In this document: positions 34,390 through 43,111 of the stretch, one piece after another
How the letters are laid out: each line of letters opens with the position of its first letter
How positions within the stretch are numbered: the first letter of the stretch is position 1
DNA from: Zavarzinia compransoris
Lineage (GTDB): Bacteria; Pseudomonadota; Alphaproteobacteria; Zavarziniales; Zavarziniaceae
DNA length: 64,000 bases
Assembly: GCF_003173055.1 (NCBI RefSeq)
Contig: NZ_QGLF01000002.1
Span: forward strand, 868,322-932,321
Direction: 5' to 3'
Translations under genes and position numbers: made by a program
Notes under the pieces: model-generated
Databases searched by the model: none
What the model saw: the letters and a program-made list of their open reading frames with translations, nothing else
Told to the model about the DNA's origin: nothing

Positions 34390-35427
34390 ATGGTCGCCAT
34401 CGATCGTCGTTCGGTACTGGGACTGGGGGCGGGCGCCGCCGCTCTGGCGCTGTCGGGCCTGGGGCGCCGGGCCTCGGCGGCGGAGCCGGTCGAGGTGCGG
34501 GTGGGCTTCATTCCGGTGACCGGCGTCGCCCAGCTTTTCGTGCTCGACGGTCTCGGCTGGGCCAAGGAACAGGGCCTGAACCTGAAGCTGACCCAGTTCG
34601 CCTCCGGCCCCAACCTGATCCAGGCCGTGGCCTCGGGCGGGATCGACGCCTATTTCGCCGGTGTCGGCCCCCTGATCGTCGCCCGCCAGAAGGGTATCGG
34701 TGTCAAGGTCGTGGCCGCGACCGCGGTCGAGGAAGTGGCCGTGCTCGGCGGCAAGAAGGTCGCGGAGGCGGTCGCCAAGGGCGGCACTCTGGCCGAGGCT
34801 TTCGCCGCCGTCGCCAAGGACCTGGGCCGGCCGGTGAAGATCGCCACCCAGCCCAAGGGCTCGGTGCCGCAGACCGTGCTGCTCTACTGGATCCGCAAGG
34901 TCGCCAAGATCGACGAGGCGACGGTCGAGGTCGTGCCCCTCGGCATCGAGGAAACCCAGCAGGCCCTGCTCGCCGGCGGCGTCGAAGCCGCGACCATCCG
35001 CGAGCCGGCGATCACCGTCACCATCGAAAAGAACCCGGAGATCAAGATCCTGGTCGCCGGCGGCCAGATCCTGCCGAATCAGCCCGGCTCGGTCTTCGGC
35101 CTGACCGAGGCCTTCATCGAGAAGCAGCCGGCCGCCGCCCAGGCCCTGGTCGATCTCACCGTGCGCGCCACCGAATTCCTGCAGAAGGATCCGAAGGCGG
35201 CGGCACCGCTGGTCAATGCGGTGCTGGGCAAGGGCCTGCTCTCGGTCGAGACGATCGAGAAGGCCCTGGTCTCGCCCGGCTCGAAATTCGTCGCCGATCC
35301 GGAATCGATCGTCGAATCGACCAAGATCTTCCAGGACTTCCAGCTGGAGATCGGCGCGATCGAGAAGGCCGGCGACCTGAGCCAGCTGTTCGACGCCAGC
35401 TTCTACAAGAAGGCCGTCGCGAAGTAA
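34390..35427 (+). CDS. ABC transporter substrate-binding protein (SsuA/TauA/NMT1-like)
   Basis: A 345-residue periplasmic binding protein. The N-terminus has a Tat-like motif (AIDRRSVLGLGAGAAALALS) and an AXA-type end (ASAAEPVEV). The core (VRVGFIPVTGVAQLFVLDGL, DAYFAGVGPLIVARQKGIGV) matches SsuA/TauA/NMT1-like proteins that bind sulfonates, taurine, nitrate or thiamine precursors. The substrate is not identifiable. A TTGACA at 34306-34311 may be the -35 element. Permease and ATPase genes follow. Confidence 0.9.
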   Translation: MVAIDRRSVLGLGAGAAALALSGLGRRASAAEPVEVRVGFIPVTGVAQLFVLDGLGWAKEQGLNLKLTQFASGPNLIQAVASGGIDAYFAGVGPLIVARQKGIGVKVVAATAVEEVAVLGGKKVAEAVAKGGTLAEAFAAVAKDLGRPVKIATQPKGSVPQTVLLYWIRKVAKIDEATVEVVPLGIEETQQALLAGGVEAATIREPAITVTIEKNPEIKILVAGGQILPNQPGSVFGLTEAFIEKQPAAAQALVDLTVRATEFLQKDPKAAAPLVNAVLGKGLLSVETIEKALVSPGSKFVADPESIVESTKIFQDFQLEIGAIEKAGDLSQLFDASFYKKAVAK

Positions 35428-35431
35428 GCGC

Positions 35432-35450
35432 GCCGCCCCGCCGGGGCGGC
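35432..35450 (+). terminator. Hairpin between the binding-protein and permease genes
   Basis: GCCGCCCC-GCC-GGGGCGGC followed by CGTTTC, 4 bp after the stop. Such intercistronic hairpins commonly give higher binding-protein than permease expression by partial termination or mRNA protection. Confidence 0.6.
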
Positions 35451-35536
35451 CGTTTCACATGGCCGATGATCGGGACGATCGACAAGTCGCCCGATCTCGG
35501 CCATTTCTTGCTTTTCACACCTTCGTTCGAGTGGAC

Positions 35537-36313
35537 ATGAGCAAAGGACAAAGGGGCGGCAGCCTCGCCGACCGGCCGATCCTGCTGGCCATCGCCGGCC
35601 TGCTGGGCTTCCTTGGCCTGTGGGAAGGGGTGACGCGCTTCGGCCTGATGTCGCCGATCTTCCTGCCGCCGCCGTCGAGCCTGCCCCAGGCCTTCTGGCG
35701 CGAGGTCAGCAGCGGCATCTGGCTCGACCGCATCGGCCAGAGCCTGGACCACTACCTGATGGGGCTGATTCTCGGCTCCCTGCTCGGCATCGGGCTCGGC
35801 ATCGTCACCGGCATGTCGCGGACGGTGGAGGGGCTGACCGCCTGGGTCATCCGGGTGCTGCGCCCGATTCCGGGCCTCGCCTGGGTGCCTTTCGCCATCC
35901 TGTGGTTCCAGATCTCGCCCGCCGCCGCCACGTTCATCGTCGGCGTCGGCGTCTTCTGGATCAATTATTTCACCACCCTGGCGGCGGTGCAGGGGGTGGA
36001 CGGCGACCTGATCGAACTGGCCGAATCCTTCGGCTATCGCTCGCGCTTGGTCAAACTGGTGAAAGTGGTGCTGCCGGCCTCGACCCCGGGGATTCTCGCC
36101 GGGGTGCGCACCGGCCTCGGCCAGGCCTGGATGTCGGTGGTCGCGGCGGAGCTTTTCGGTGTCGCCGGCCTCGGCCAGCGCATGAACGAGGCGGCGACCT
36201 TGCTCGCCTCCGATATCGTCGTCGTCTATATGCTGACCATGGCCTTGCTCTACGGCCTTGTGGATGCGGCTTTCGTCCTTCTCCGGAACTGGTTGTTGCG
36301 ATGGCGCCCCTGA
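35537..36313 (+). CDS. ABC transporter permease (SsuC/TauC-like)
   Basis: A 258-residue inner-membrane permease with helices such as ILLAIAGLLGFLGLWEGVTR and the EAA-type loop (LAAVQGVDGDLIELAESFGY) for ATPase contact, plus AGVRTGLGQAWMSVVAAELF. The ATG chosen is MSKGQRGGSL; upstream frame residues are not family-like. Its stop lies 13 bp inside the ATPase gene. Confidence 0.92.
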   Translation: MSKGQRGGSLADRPILLAIAGLLGFLGLWEGVTRFGLMSPIFLPPPSSLPQAFWREVSSGIWLDRIGQSLDHYLMGLILGSLLGIGLGIVTGMSRTVEGLTAWVIRVLRPIPGLAWVPFAILWFQISPAAATFIVGVGVFWINYFTTLAAVQGVDGDLIELAESFGYRSRLVKLVKVVLPASTPGILAGVRTGLGQAWMSVVAAELFGVAGLGQRMNEAATLLASDIVVVYMLTMALLYGLVDAAFVLLRNWLLRWRP

Positions 36314-37071
36314 TCGATAGTCCCGTGATCGATATTTCCGACCTTTCGATCGTGCTCGGCGGCAACACGATCCTCGAGGGCTTCAATCTCCGGGTCGAGA
36401 AGGGCGAATTCGTCGCCGTGGTCGGGGCCAGCGGCGTCGGCAAGTCGACCTTGCTGCGCATCATCGCCGATCTCATCCCGGCGGCGAAGGGCACGGCCAA
36501 GGTGACGACCGCGCCCGCCGCCGACCGCCGCCCCTATGCCATGGTGTTCCAGGATGCGCGGCTGCTGCCCTGGCGCCGGGTCTCGCGCAATGTCGAATTC
36601 GGTGCCGAAGGGCTTGCCATCGGCCGGGCCGAGCGCCACGCCCGGGCGGCCCAGGCGCTGGCCCTGGTCGGCCTCGGCGATCATGGCGCGCGCTATCCCC
36701 ACCAGCTTTCCGGCGGGCAGCGCCAGCGGGTGGCGATCGCCCGCGCCCTGGCCGTCGCCCCGGAAATCCTGCTGATGGACGAACCCTTCGGCGCCCTCGA
36801 CGCCATCACCAGGGCCGGGTTGCAGGACGAATTGGTGCGCCTGTGGCAGGAGACCGGCAAGACCATCATCTTCGTCACCCACGACATCGACGAAGCGGTC
36901 TATCTCGCCGACCGGGTGATCCTGCTGGGCGGCAAGCCCGGGCGCATCCAGTCCGAGCACCGGGTGCTGACGCCGCGCCCGCGCGCCCGCGACCATGTCG
37001 AGGCGCAGAGCCTGGCGGCGGAAATCCGCGACAACCTCCAGAACGCCGTCTACGACGGCGCCGGCATCTGA
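36301..37071 (+). CDS. ABC transporter ATP-binding protein (SsuB/TauB-like)
   Basis: A 256-residue ATPase with Walker A VVGASGVGKSTLLR, Q-loop MVFQDARLLPWRRV, signature QLSGGQRQRVAIARAL, Walker B ILLMDEPFGALDAI and H-loop IFVTHDIDEAVYLADR. It completes the importer with the two genes before it. It abuts the convergent solute-binding-like gene with no gap. Confidence 0.94.
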   Translation: MAPLIDSPVIDISDLSIVLGGNTILEGFNLRVEKGEFVAVVGASGVGKSTLLRIIADLIPAAKGTAKVTTAPAADRRPYAMVFQDARLLPWRRVSRNVEFGAEGLAIGRAERHARAAQALALVGLGDHGARYPHQLSGGQRQRVAIARALAVAPEILLMDEPFGALDAITRAGLQDELVRLWQETGKTIIFVTHDIDEAVYLADRVILLGGKPGRIQSEHRVLTPRPRARDHVEAQSLAAEIRDNLQNAVYDGAGI

Positions 37072-38163
37072 TCAGGCCAGCCGGTCGAGCAGGGCGAGCA
37101 TCACCCTGGCGTCCGGCATGGGCAGGATGGCGTCCACCCGGTCCGGGATCAGGCGGGCGAGATCGGCGAGCACCGCCGCCTCGCCGCGGGCGCCCAGGGG
37201 GCCGCGGAAGCCGTGGTCTTCCCAGGCGATCGCCTGAAGCGCCGGGCCGTTCAGGGCATCGATCAGCCCGTCCGCCTGAGGCTTCAGGCTGAGCAGCGGA
37301 TGGGCGGAATAGACCGTGGGCACGGGGTAGAGCGGCACCGGCCGGTAGCGCCCGCCGGCGATCCGCGCCCAGCGCTCCCGGTCCGCCAGGATCCATTCGA
37401 TCAACTGGTTCTCGTAGCCGACGATCATGGGGTGCACGCCCGGGCCCCCGGCCAGGTAATCGTCGAACAGGCTGCCGGACGAATTGGACTTGTAGCCCAT
37501 GCGGCGGAAAATCGTCTCGACCTCGCCGCCGACCCGGTCGAGGGCGGCGCCGGTGGCGACGTCGCCGGCCAGCAGGTTGGCGGCCAGACCGGCGAACATG
37601 AAGCCCGAATTCGAAAGGTTGGGGTCGGTGGTGACCAGCCGCGCCTTGCCGAACAATTCCGGCACCGCGAGGTCGGCCCAGGCTTTCTCTGCCAGGATCG
37701 CCTTCAGGAAGGCGGCGAGGTCGAAGGCGAGATGGCCGTCGGCCTCTGTCCGGGCGAGGCCGGCGGCGGTCAGGCCGTCGACCACGTTGGACCAGGAATA
37801 GACCACGATCGGCGAATTCAGGACGACCTGGGACCGGCGCACCGGGATCTGGTTGTCCTTGGCGATCTCGACCATCACCGAGGACGAGGGCCAGAGGAAA
37901 TCCGGCCCCTGGGCCCGCAGTTCGGGGGCGCGCACCATCTCGACCGAGCCGGCCTGCCGCGCCTCCAGCGCGAAGCCGGCACCGGCGAGCGCGGCCCGGG
38001 TGCGGGGATTGGCCAGGAAGCCCTTCTTCTCGCCGCCGACGAAGCCGGTCAGGGCCAGCGGCTCGCGCAGCAGGCTGCTGTCCCGCAGCGCCATATAGCC
38101 GCCGGTCGCGGCGATGCCGGCGCCGAGCAGGCCGAGGCCGAAAGCGCGTCGCGACAGGCTCAT
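37072..38163 (-). CDS. Solute-binding-like protein of the VWA/XpaC operon
   Basis: A 363-residue exported protein with a twin-arginine-like N-terminus (MSLSRRAFGLGLLGAGIAAT). The body resembles the solute-binding half of the upstream VWA protein (DFLWPSSSVMVEIAKDNQIP against VWPAASLWIDLF; TTDPNLSNSGFMFAGLAANL against TSATQSNSGSAAYLAMLAAA), so the two seem paralogous. No ABC permease accompanies it. It is the third gene of its operon and overlaps the XpaC-like gene by 4 bp. Function unknown. Confidence 0.8.
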   Translation of the reverse strand: MSLSRRAFGLGLLGAGIAATGGYMALRDSSLLREPLALTGFVGGEKKGFLANPRTRAALAGAGFALEARQAGSVEMVRAPELRAQGPDFLWPSSSVMVEIAKDNQIPVRRSQVVLNSPIVVYSWSNVVDGLTAAGLARTEADGHLAFDLAAFLKAILAEKAWADLAVPELFGKARLVTTDPNLSNSGFMFAGLAANLLAGDVATGAALDRVGGEVETIFRRMGYKSNSSGSLFDDYLAGGPGVHPMIVGYENQLIEWILADRERWARIAGGRYRPVPLYPVPTVYSAHPLLSLKPQADGLIDALNGPALQAIAWEDHGFRGPLGARGEAAVLADLARLIPDRVDAILPMPDARVMLALLDRLA

Positions 38164-38810
38164 GCCCTGGTCTCCAGATCGTTCTTCAGCGAAAGGTCGA
38201 GCATCTGGAGGTCGACGTCCAGTTCGGTCAGGTCGCTTTCGAAAAGCGCATCGCGCGACAGGGCGAAGGCCCGCTCCAGCCGGGCCAGCATCTCGGTCGC
38301 CTTGCGCATCCGCTCGCGGTCGGGGCTGCGCTGCCCTTCAAGCAGGACGACCCCGGCGCAGAGATCGGCGGCCGAGGGCAGGAAATGGGTCAGCAGGCGG
38401 CGGGCATTGCGCAGGCGCACCGGCTCGCGCTCGACGATGTCGGTGACTTCGCGGGCGAGGGCGGCCAAGTGCAGGGCGGCCTTGCCGCCGGCCGGATCCT
38501 TGATCCGCGCCGCCTCGGTTTCCAGGCGCCGGACCTCGGGCAGGGCGGCGGCCAGCAATTCCCGGGCGAAGGCCAGCCCCTCGTCCGAGAGGGATTTCGT
38601 GTCGGCGCCCTCGAACAGGCGCCGCGGCCCGAGGGCGAAGGCAAGGCCGAGGCAGACGAGGACGCCGCTGCCGGCCGCGACCAGGAACGGAATGTCGAGG
38701 CCGAGCGCCAGGGCCGGCACGGCCGCCGCCCCGGCCAGCCCGCCGGCCAGCCAGTTGTTGCCGCTGCCGCCCGGGGCGGATGCGGGCCTGCGCCCTCTGT
38801 CCCCGCTCAC
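38160..38810 (-). CDS. XpaC-like (5-bromo-4-chloroindolyl phosphate hydrolysis) family membrane protein
   Basis: A 216-residue protein with two adjacent membrane segments near residues 20-60 (WLAGGLAGAAAVPALALGLD, FLVAAGSGVLVCLGLAFALG) and a long charged helical region (ADLCAGVVLLEGQRSPDRER onward) typical of XpaC. XpaC genes often travel with TelA toxic-anion-resistance genes; no telA is seen here. The start is a GTG after GGGAG, 9 bp after the VWA gene. Confidence 0.8.
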   Translation of the reverse strand: MSGDRGRRPASAPGGSGNNWLAGGLAGAAAVPALALGLDIPFLVAAGSGVLVCLGLAFALGPRRLFEGADTKSLSDEGLAFARELLAAALPEVRRLETEAARIKDPAGGKAALHLAALAREVTDIVEREPVRLRNARRLLTHFLPSAADLCAGVVLLEGQRSPDRERMRKATEMLARLERAFALSRDALFESDLTELDVDLQMLDLSLKNDLETRA

Positions 38811-38819
38811 CGCCGCTCC

Positions 38820-40412
38820 CTAATTATAGCCGCGGAGCGACCGGAAGGCGCCGGTCAGGTCCTTGGTGCCGTCGAAGACCCGGGCGCCGGTGCCCTTGGC
38901 CAGGATGTCCAGCGCATCCCGCCGGGCATTGCCGAAGGTGACGCCGAACACCGGGACCGCGCCGCCGCCGCCGGGCCGGCCGGCCAGGAAGGCATCGGCG
39001 CTGCCCTCGCTGACGCCGTCGGTCATCACCGCGATCGCCGGCAGGTAATCGTTGTCGCTGCCGCGCAAGCGCTCGATCTGGCGATAGGCTTCGTCGATGC
39101 AGGCATAGATGTCGGTGCCGCCGCCGACCGGCCAGGCCAGGGCCTCGGCCAGCAGGCGGGCCTGGCCCTCGGCGGTGCCGGCCGCATCCCAGACGGCGCC
39201 GACGCGGCCGCTGAAGGGGATGACCACGATGCGGTCGGCGGCCGACCATTGCACCAGCAGTTCCGCCGCCCGCTCGGGCGTGAAGAGGAATTGCAGGGCC
39301 TGGCGCAGGGCATAGATGCCCTCGCCCTCCATGCTGCCCGAGAAGTCGAGGCAGAGCACGGTCAGCGAAGGCCGGCGCAGCGCCTCCTGGTAAAGGGCGA
39401 GGGCGCGGCGGATGACGCCCGGTTCCGGCGTCGGGATGGCGGTCACCAGCCGTTCGGGATCGAAGTTCCAGTCCGCCTCGGCCTTGGCCTGGCCGCCGCC
39501 GAGCGCAACGCGGCGGCCGGTCGCCGCGATCTGAGCCTGGATCTCGGGGGAGAGCAGATGGGCCTGGAGGGCGACGAAGAACTCCTCCACCGCCTTGTCG
39601 CGGCCGCGCTCGACGAAGCCGAGCGGGGAATCGGCGACCGCCACCCCTTCCGCCGGATAGACCGCCCAGAGCACGTCCTTGCCCTTGGCGCGCAGGGCGT
39701 CGTTGGTTTCCTTGATGACGGCTTCATAGTTCCACATGGCGTCGAGAACGGCGCCGCGGGCGGTTTCCTGGAGATAGAGATCGGCCAGCCAGCCGCTGGA
39801 ACCCGACGACCGCTCGACCCCGCGCAGCAGGGCGCGGACCTGGCGCAGCGTGTCGGGATCGTCGAGGTCGGCCGCTTCCAGCAGGGGCTTGCCGCGCGCC
39901 GCCGCCAGCATGGCGAGATAGGCGGCGCTGCCCGAATTGGACTGGGTGGCGGAGGTCATGAAGAAGCGCAGGCGCCCGGCCTCCACCGCTTCGAGAATGG
40001 CCTTGGTGGTCACCGGGCCCTTGGTCCAGCCCAATTCCTCGGCCTTGGCCTTGCGGACGCCTAGCACCACCGGGTTCTGCGAGATCGAGCGGCGGTGGGT
40101 GACGGCGCGGGCACTATCGAACAGGTCGATCCACAGGCTGGCCGCGGGCCAGACCGCATCCACCGTCCTGTCCTGGCCGGGGCGGAGCGAGAGGCCGATG
40201 TCGAGGGAACCCTGGTAGGCCAGGGTGCAGGTGACGCCCTTCGTGCGGCAGAAATCCTGCACGATCGGCTCCAGCGCCTGGTTTTCCGAGCCGGCGACGA
40301 TGGTGAAGTCGAAGGCGGGCTGGCTGTCGCAGGCCGCCAGCGCCAGAACGACCCCCAGCCCGAGCGCGGTGGCAAGCGCACGCAGGCGCGAGAACGGCTG
40401 TGGCCACGCCAT
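38820..40412 (-). CDS. Solute-binding and VWA domain fusion lipoprotein
   Basis: A 530-residue lipoprotein (lipobox in GVVLALAACDSQ). Residues about 25-300 are a periplasmic solute-binding-like domain (FTIVAGSENQALEPIVQDFC, FMTSATQSNSGSAAYLAMLA). Residues about 330-530 are a von Willebrand A domain with an intact MIDAS (LDFSGSMEGEG, GGGTDIYACI, VMTDGVSEGSA). The ATG at 40412 has GGGGG five bases upstream; a TTG 12 bp earlier is less likely. It leads a three-gene operon with XpaC-like and solute-binding-like proteins. Function unknown; a metal-dependent protein-contact role is likely for VWA. Confidence 0.87.
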   Translation of the reverse strand: MAWPQPFSRLRALATALGLGVVLALAACDSQPAFDFTIVAGSENQALEPIVQDFCRTKGVTCTLAYQGSLDIGLSLRPGQDRTVDAVWPAASLWIDLFDSARAVTHRRSISQNPVVLGVRKAKAEELGWTKGPVTTKAILEAVEAGRLRFFMTSATQSNSGSAAYLAMLAAARGKPLLEAADLDDPDTLRQVRALLRGVERSSGSSGWLADLYLQETARGAVLDAMWNYEAVIKETNDALRAKGKDVLWAVYPAEGVAVADSPLGFVERGRDKAVEEFFVALQAHLLSPEIQAQIAATGRRVALGGGQAKAEADWNFDPERLVTAIPTPEPGVIRRALALYQEALRRPSLTVLCLDFSGSMEGEGIYALRQALQFLFTPERAAELLVQWSAADRIVVIPFSGRVGAVWDAAGTAEGQARLLAEALAWPVGGGTDIYACIDEAYRQIERLRGSDNDYLPAIAVMTDGVSEGSADAFLAGRPGGGGAVPVFGVTFGNARRDALDILAKGTGARVFDGTKDLTGAFRSLRGYN

Positions 40413-40508
40413 GGCTGCCCCCAAAACATTGTCCTGAGCGTTCTTATACCGCCGATCAACCGGCCCGAATGTTATGAAATTGTGACAATCGGGCCGGGCG
40501 GGAAACCA

Positions 40509-40772
40509 TCAATGCAGGGCGAAATAATTCCGGGTGTGGCGGAATTCGCCGGGCGTGATCAGCTTGTTGCTGACCACCTTCACCGAATGAAGCCGGCCGT
40601 CGAGATTGGCTTCCCAGAAGTCGAGAAACTTCCGCAGCTCGGGATAGCGCGGCGCCAGATCCAGTTTCTGCCAAGTATAGCTTTGCAGAAGTGCCGGATG
40701 ATCCGGCATGTGGTACAGAATTTCCGCCGTTGTCAGGCGATAGTCGGACAGCATGCGGGCAAGATCGCTCAT
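40509..40772 (-). CDS. usg: Usg-family protein
   Basis: An 87-residue protein of the alphaproteobacterial Usg family, recognised by LSDYRLTTAEILYHMPDHPA, the Trp-rich SYTWQKLDLAPRYPELRKFL and the C-terminal LITPGEFRH. Function unknown. The start is the ATG 6 nt after AGGAG; longer frames upstream are not family-like. Confidence 0.92.
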   Translation of the reverse strand: MSDLARMLSDYRLTTAEILYHMPDHPALLQSYTWQKLDLAPRYPELRKFLDFWEANLDGRLHSVKVVSNKLITPGEFRHTRNYFALH

Positions 40773-41117
40773 GCGGCACTCCTCATCTGTTGACCAATTC
40801 ATCGCGACTAATGACCGGGGATCGGGCTGGCACTCTCCTTCACCGACTGCTAACGACTGATTTCGATGGATCCATTGAAGCAGTACTTCGTAAAGGAAGC
40901 GTAACACGACTTTTGCCGCCGTAAACACTTGCTTTTCTGCAGTGCAAAAGAAAAAGGCCTTGGCGCAGGGGCCAAGCCATTCGGCAAGCGTGTTGAAATC
41001 CAGCGCGTGAAGCACCGGGTTGGCTCCAGGTTCAAAGACTTAGGGCCTGTCTGCCTTGCCGGAAAAATCTTTTTTAAGGGCGGAGAGGGCGACGTCAGGC
41101 GTCTGCCGGCATGCAGC
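40773..41117. other. 345-bp gap between mazF and usg
   Basis: It holds the mazEF terminator (40946-40978) and presumably the usg promoter. Base composition is less GC-rich than the genes around it. I see no supported gene; frames through it are unconserved extensions of usg. Confidence 0.6.
40946..40978 (-). terminator. Intrinsic terminator of the mazEF operon
   Basis: GGCTTGGC-CCCTGC-GCCAAGGCC with one bulge, followed by TTTTTCTTTT on the minus strand, about 140 bp after mazF. Confidence 0.85.
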
Positions 41118-41441
41118 TTAAGCGAAGCCCAGGAACAGGGCGAGAGCGCGATTGACGGCAACCATGGTTTCGTCGTCGAGCCTGCCGAATGGTGACGCCA
41201 GCCTGTCCCGCTTCACGGTCATGGCCTTGTCCACCATGATCTGGGACCGCTTGCGCAAGCCATTCTCCGGGCGTGGCTCCACGCTCAGACGGACCAAGGG
41301 GGCATCGACCAGGGTCCCCGACAGCAGCAACACCGTCACGGTGGCCGCGTCCATGAACTGATCGGACTGGATGACCAGGGCCGGGCGCGGCTTGCCGAAG
41401 TCTCCGGGCATGGCCACGGTCACGAGGTCTCCGCGCCTCAC
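41118..41441 (-). CDS. MazF/PemK-family toxin
   Basis: A 107-residue endoribonuclease-type toxin. The N-terminal strand MRRGDLVTVAMPGDFGKPRP and ALVIQSDQF are typical of PemK/MazF; SQIMVDKAMTVKRDRLASPF fits the conserved central and C-terminal strands. It overlaps the antitoxin stop by 4 bp. Confidence 0.92.
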   Translation of the reverse strand: MRRGDLVTVAMPGDFGKPRPALVIQSDQFMDAATVTVLLLSGTLVDAPLVRLSVEPRPENGLRKRSQIMVDKAMTVKRDRLASPFGRLDDETMVAVNRALALFLGFA

Positions 41442-41662
41442 GCTTCGTTCTCGCCGTCCGTGTCCAGGAGGATGGCATCAAGGAAGCCCAGCATCTCCCG
41501 GTCGGCCATGTCCGCCTGGGCCACGGCCTGGGCTTGGCGGCGGCATTCCTCGGCGAAGCCGGGGCGACGGGTGTCGGGAACCCAGATCTGGATCGGGCGC
41601 AGCCCGGCGGCTCGCAAGGCAGCCCGGCGCTTCTGAACCCGTTCGGAAACTGATGTCGGCAT
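41438..41662 (-). CDS. MazE-family antitoxin (DUF3018 type)
   Basis: A 74-residue antitoxin: a basic N-terminal DNA-binding part (SVSERVQKRRAALRAAGLRP) followed by IQIWVPDTRRPGFAEECRRQ and an acidic C-terminus (LDAILLDTDGENEA) that would hold the toxin. The palindrome at 41686-41697 lies 24 bp upstream. Confidence 0.9.
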   Translation of the reverse strand: MPTSVSERVQKRRAALRAAGLRPIQIWVPDTRRPGFAEECRRQAQAVAQADMADREMLGFLDAILLDTDGENEA

Positions 41663-41685
41663 GACCGCTTGTCATCGTCAATATT

Positions 41686-41697
41686 GTTACATGTAAC
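41686..41697. promoter_or_regulatory. Operator palindrome of the mazEF pair
   Basis: GTTACATGTAAC, a perfect 12-bp palindrome just upstream of the antitoxin start in a short AT-rich stretch, fitting autorepression. Confidence 0.7.
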
Positions 41698-41840
41698 GTA
41701 GGGCGCGAATGCCCTACCGTCAAGCACCATCACCGGAAACCGCCTTTGCCCGACGCCCCGCCGATGTTGGCGGGGCGCGGTGAACACACCAATCTCGTCG
41801 CGAACGGCTTGGGCGCATGGCGGGCGCGCTGGCGCCGGGG

Positions 41841-42860
41841 TCAGCCGCCGGGGCGGCGGGCGGCGACGGCGCGCACCGGTTCGTCGGTGACGATGCCGTC
41901 GATGCCGAGGGCGATGATGCGGTGATACATTTCGATGGCGGCGCGGCGCGGCTTTATCGGGTCCTCGGCATCGGCGAAGCCGCCGACGAAGAGGCGGAGG
42001 CCGGCGGTGCGGGCATCGCCGGCCAGGGTGGTGGCGGGCATGGCGCCGCCATCGGCATAGGTGCCTTGGACATCCTGGACATCGACCAGGATGGCGTCGG
42101 CGAAGCCGCGGATGGCGCGCAGCCCGTCCGGCGCCTGATAGTCGCCATAGGTGCGGCCATCGCCGGTGCGGGCCGCATCCGCCGGCCGCTCGGTCGAGCC
42201 GCCGAGGACGAAGACGCGCGGATTGCCGCCGGTGGCCCCGAGGCGGCTGAAGCTCGACGGGTCGCCGGTGCCGATCAGCACGTCGGGCGAGCCGGCCAGG
42301 CCGTATTTCTGCAGGGTGGCGAGCAGGCGGGGCTCCATCGGCCGGCCGCGGGCGGCGTGGATCTCCGAATCATGCAGGACGAGCAGAAGACCGATGGTGC
42401 GGCGGCGCTCGATCTTGCGGCGTTCGACCAGGACCAGCAGGTCTTCGAGGATCGGGGTGGGGAACATGCCGTCGAAGCCGGTGTCGCGGCCGGCGACCGG
42501 CTGGCGCGCGGTCAGGCGGGCATAGTCGCCGTAGAGCGTATAATCGACCGGATAGCCGGCCGGCGGCGGCTCGCCCTTCAGGGGGCCGGGGCGGGGCATC
42601 AGGCTGGCGATATCGGTGGTCGCGGCCAGATCGCGGGCGGTGCGGATCACCTGCACGCCGTCGAAGGTCTGGTAGACGTCGACGCGCAGCATGTCCGCGC
42701 CCTGCAGGATGGCGAGGTCGAAGGCGGCCAGCGTGCCTTCGGGGAAGGTGACGGCGCTGCCGTCGCGCGCGATCACCTGCACCCCGTCCGCCGCCCGGGC
42801 CGCCGGGCCGAGGAAGGAGCCGGCAGCAAGAAGGCCGGCAAGCATCAGACGCCGAAACAT
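41841..42860 (-). CDS. Degenerate glycerophosphodiester phosphodiesterase-fold protein
   Basis: A 339-residue exported protein (signal MFRRLMLAGLLAAGSFLGPA, ARA site). The GDPD fold is recognisable in FPEGTLAAFDLAILQGADML, VDVYQTFDGVQVI and the end GIDGIVTDEPVRAV. However the usual catalytic residues are replaced: HRG is read as ARDG (31-34), ENT as EGT (41-43), ExD as RVD (59-61) and HD as TA (74-75). It is therefore probably not an active GlpQ-type enzyme. The ATG chosen begins the signal peptide; the upstream frame is unsupported. Confidence 0.82.
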   Translation of the reverse strand: MFRRLMLAGLLAAGSFLGPAARAADGVQVIARDGSAVTFPEGTLAAFDLAILQGADMLRVDVYQTFDGVQVIRTARDLAATTDIASLMPRPGPLKGEPPPAGYPVDYTLYGDYARLTARQPVAGRDTGFDGMFPTPILEDLLVLVERRKIERRRTIGLLLVLHDSEIHAARGRPMEPRLLATLQKYGLAGSPDVLIGTGDPSSFSRLGATGGNPRVFVLGGSTERPADAARTGDGRTYGDYQAPDGLRAIRGFADAILVDVQDVQGTYADGGAMPATTLAGDARTAGLRLFVGGFADAEDPIKPRRAAIEMYHRIIALGIDGIVTDEPVRAVAARRPGG

Positions 42861-43111
42861 GAGCGCATCCCCCGTGGGTACAGACCAGGCAGACCTTAGC
42901 CGACCCGGCGCCCGCATTGAAGCCCGCGCTTCGCCGCTCCCCCTCCCGGCCCCGGGACGCAGCGGAATCCGGTTCATGATTTTTTGTCACTTTACGCCGG
43001 GGCGGGCGCGAATGTCGGTTGCAATAAGACAGCTTCTTTGCAGACTCGCCGGACACGCCGAAAACGCCCCTGCGCAGGGCCGGCGACAAAATAACCGGGG
43101 GAGAGCGCGCG

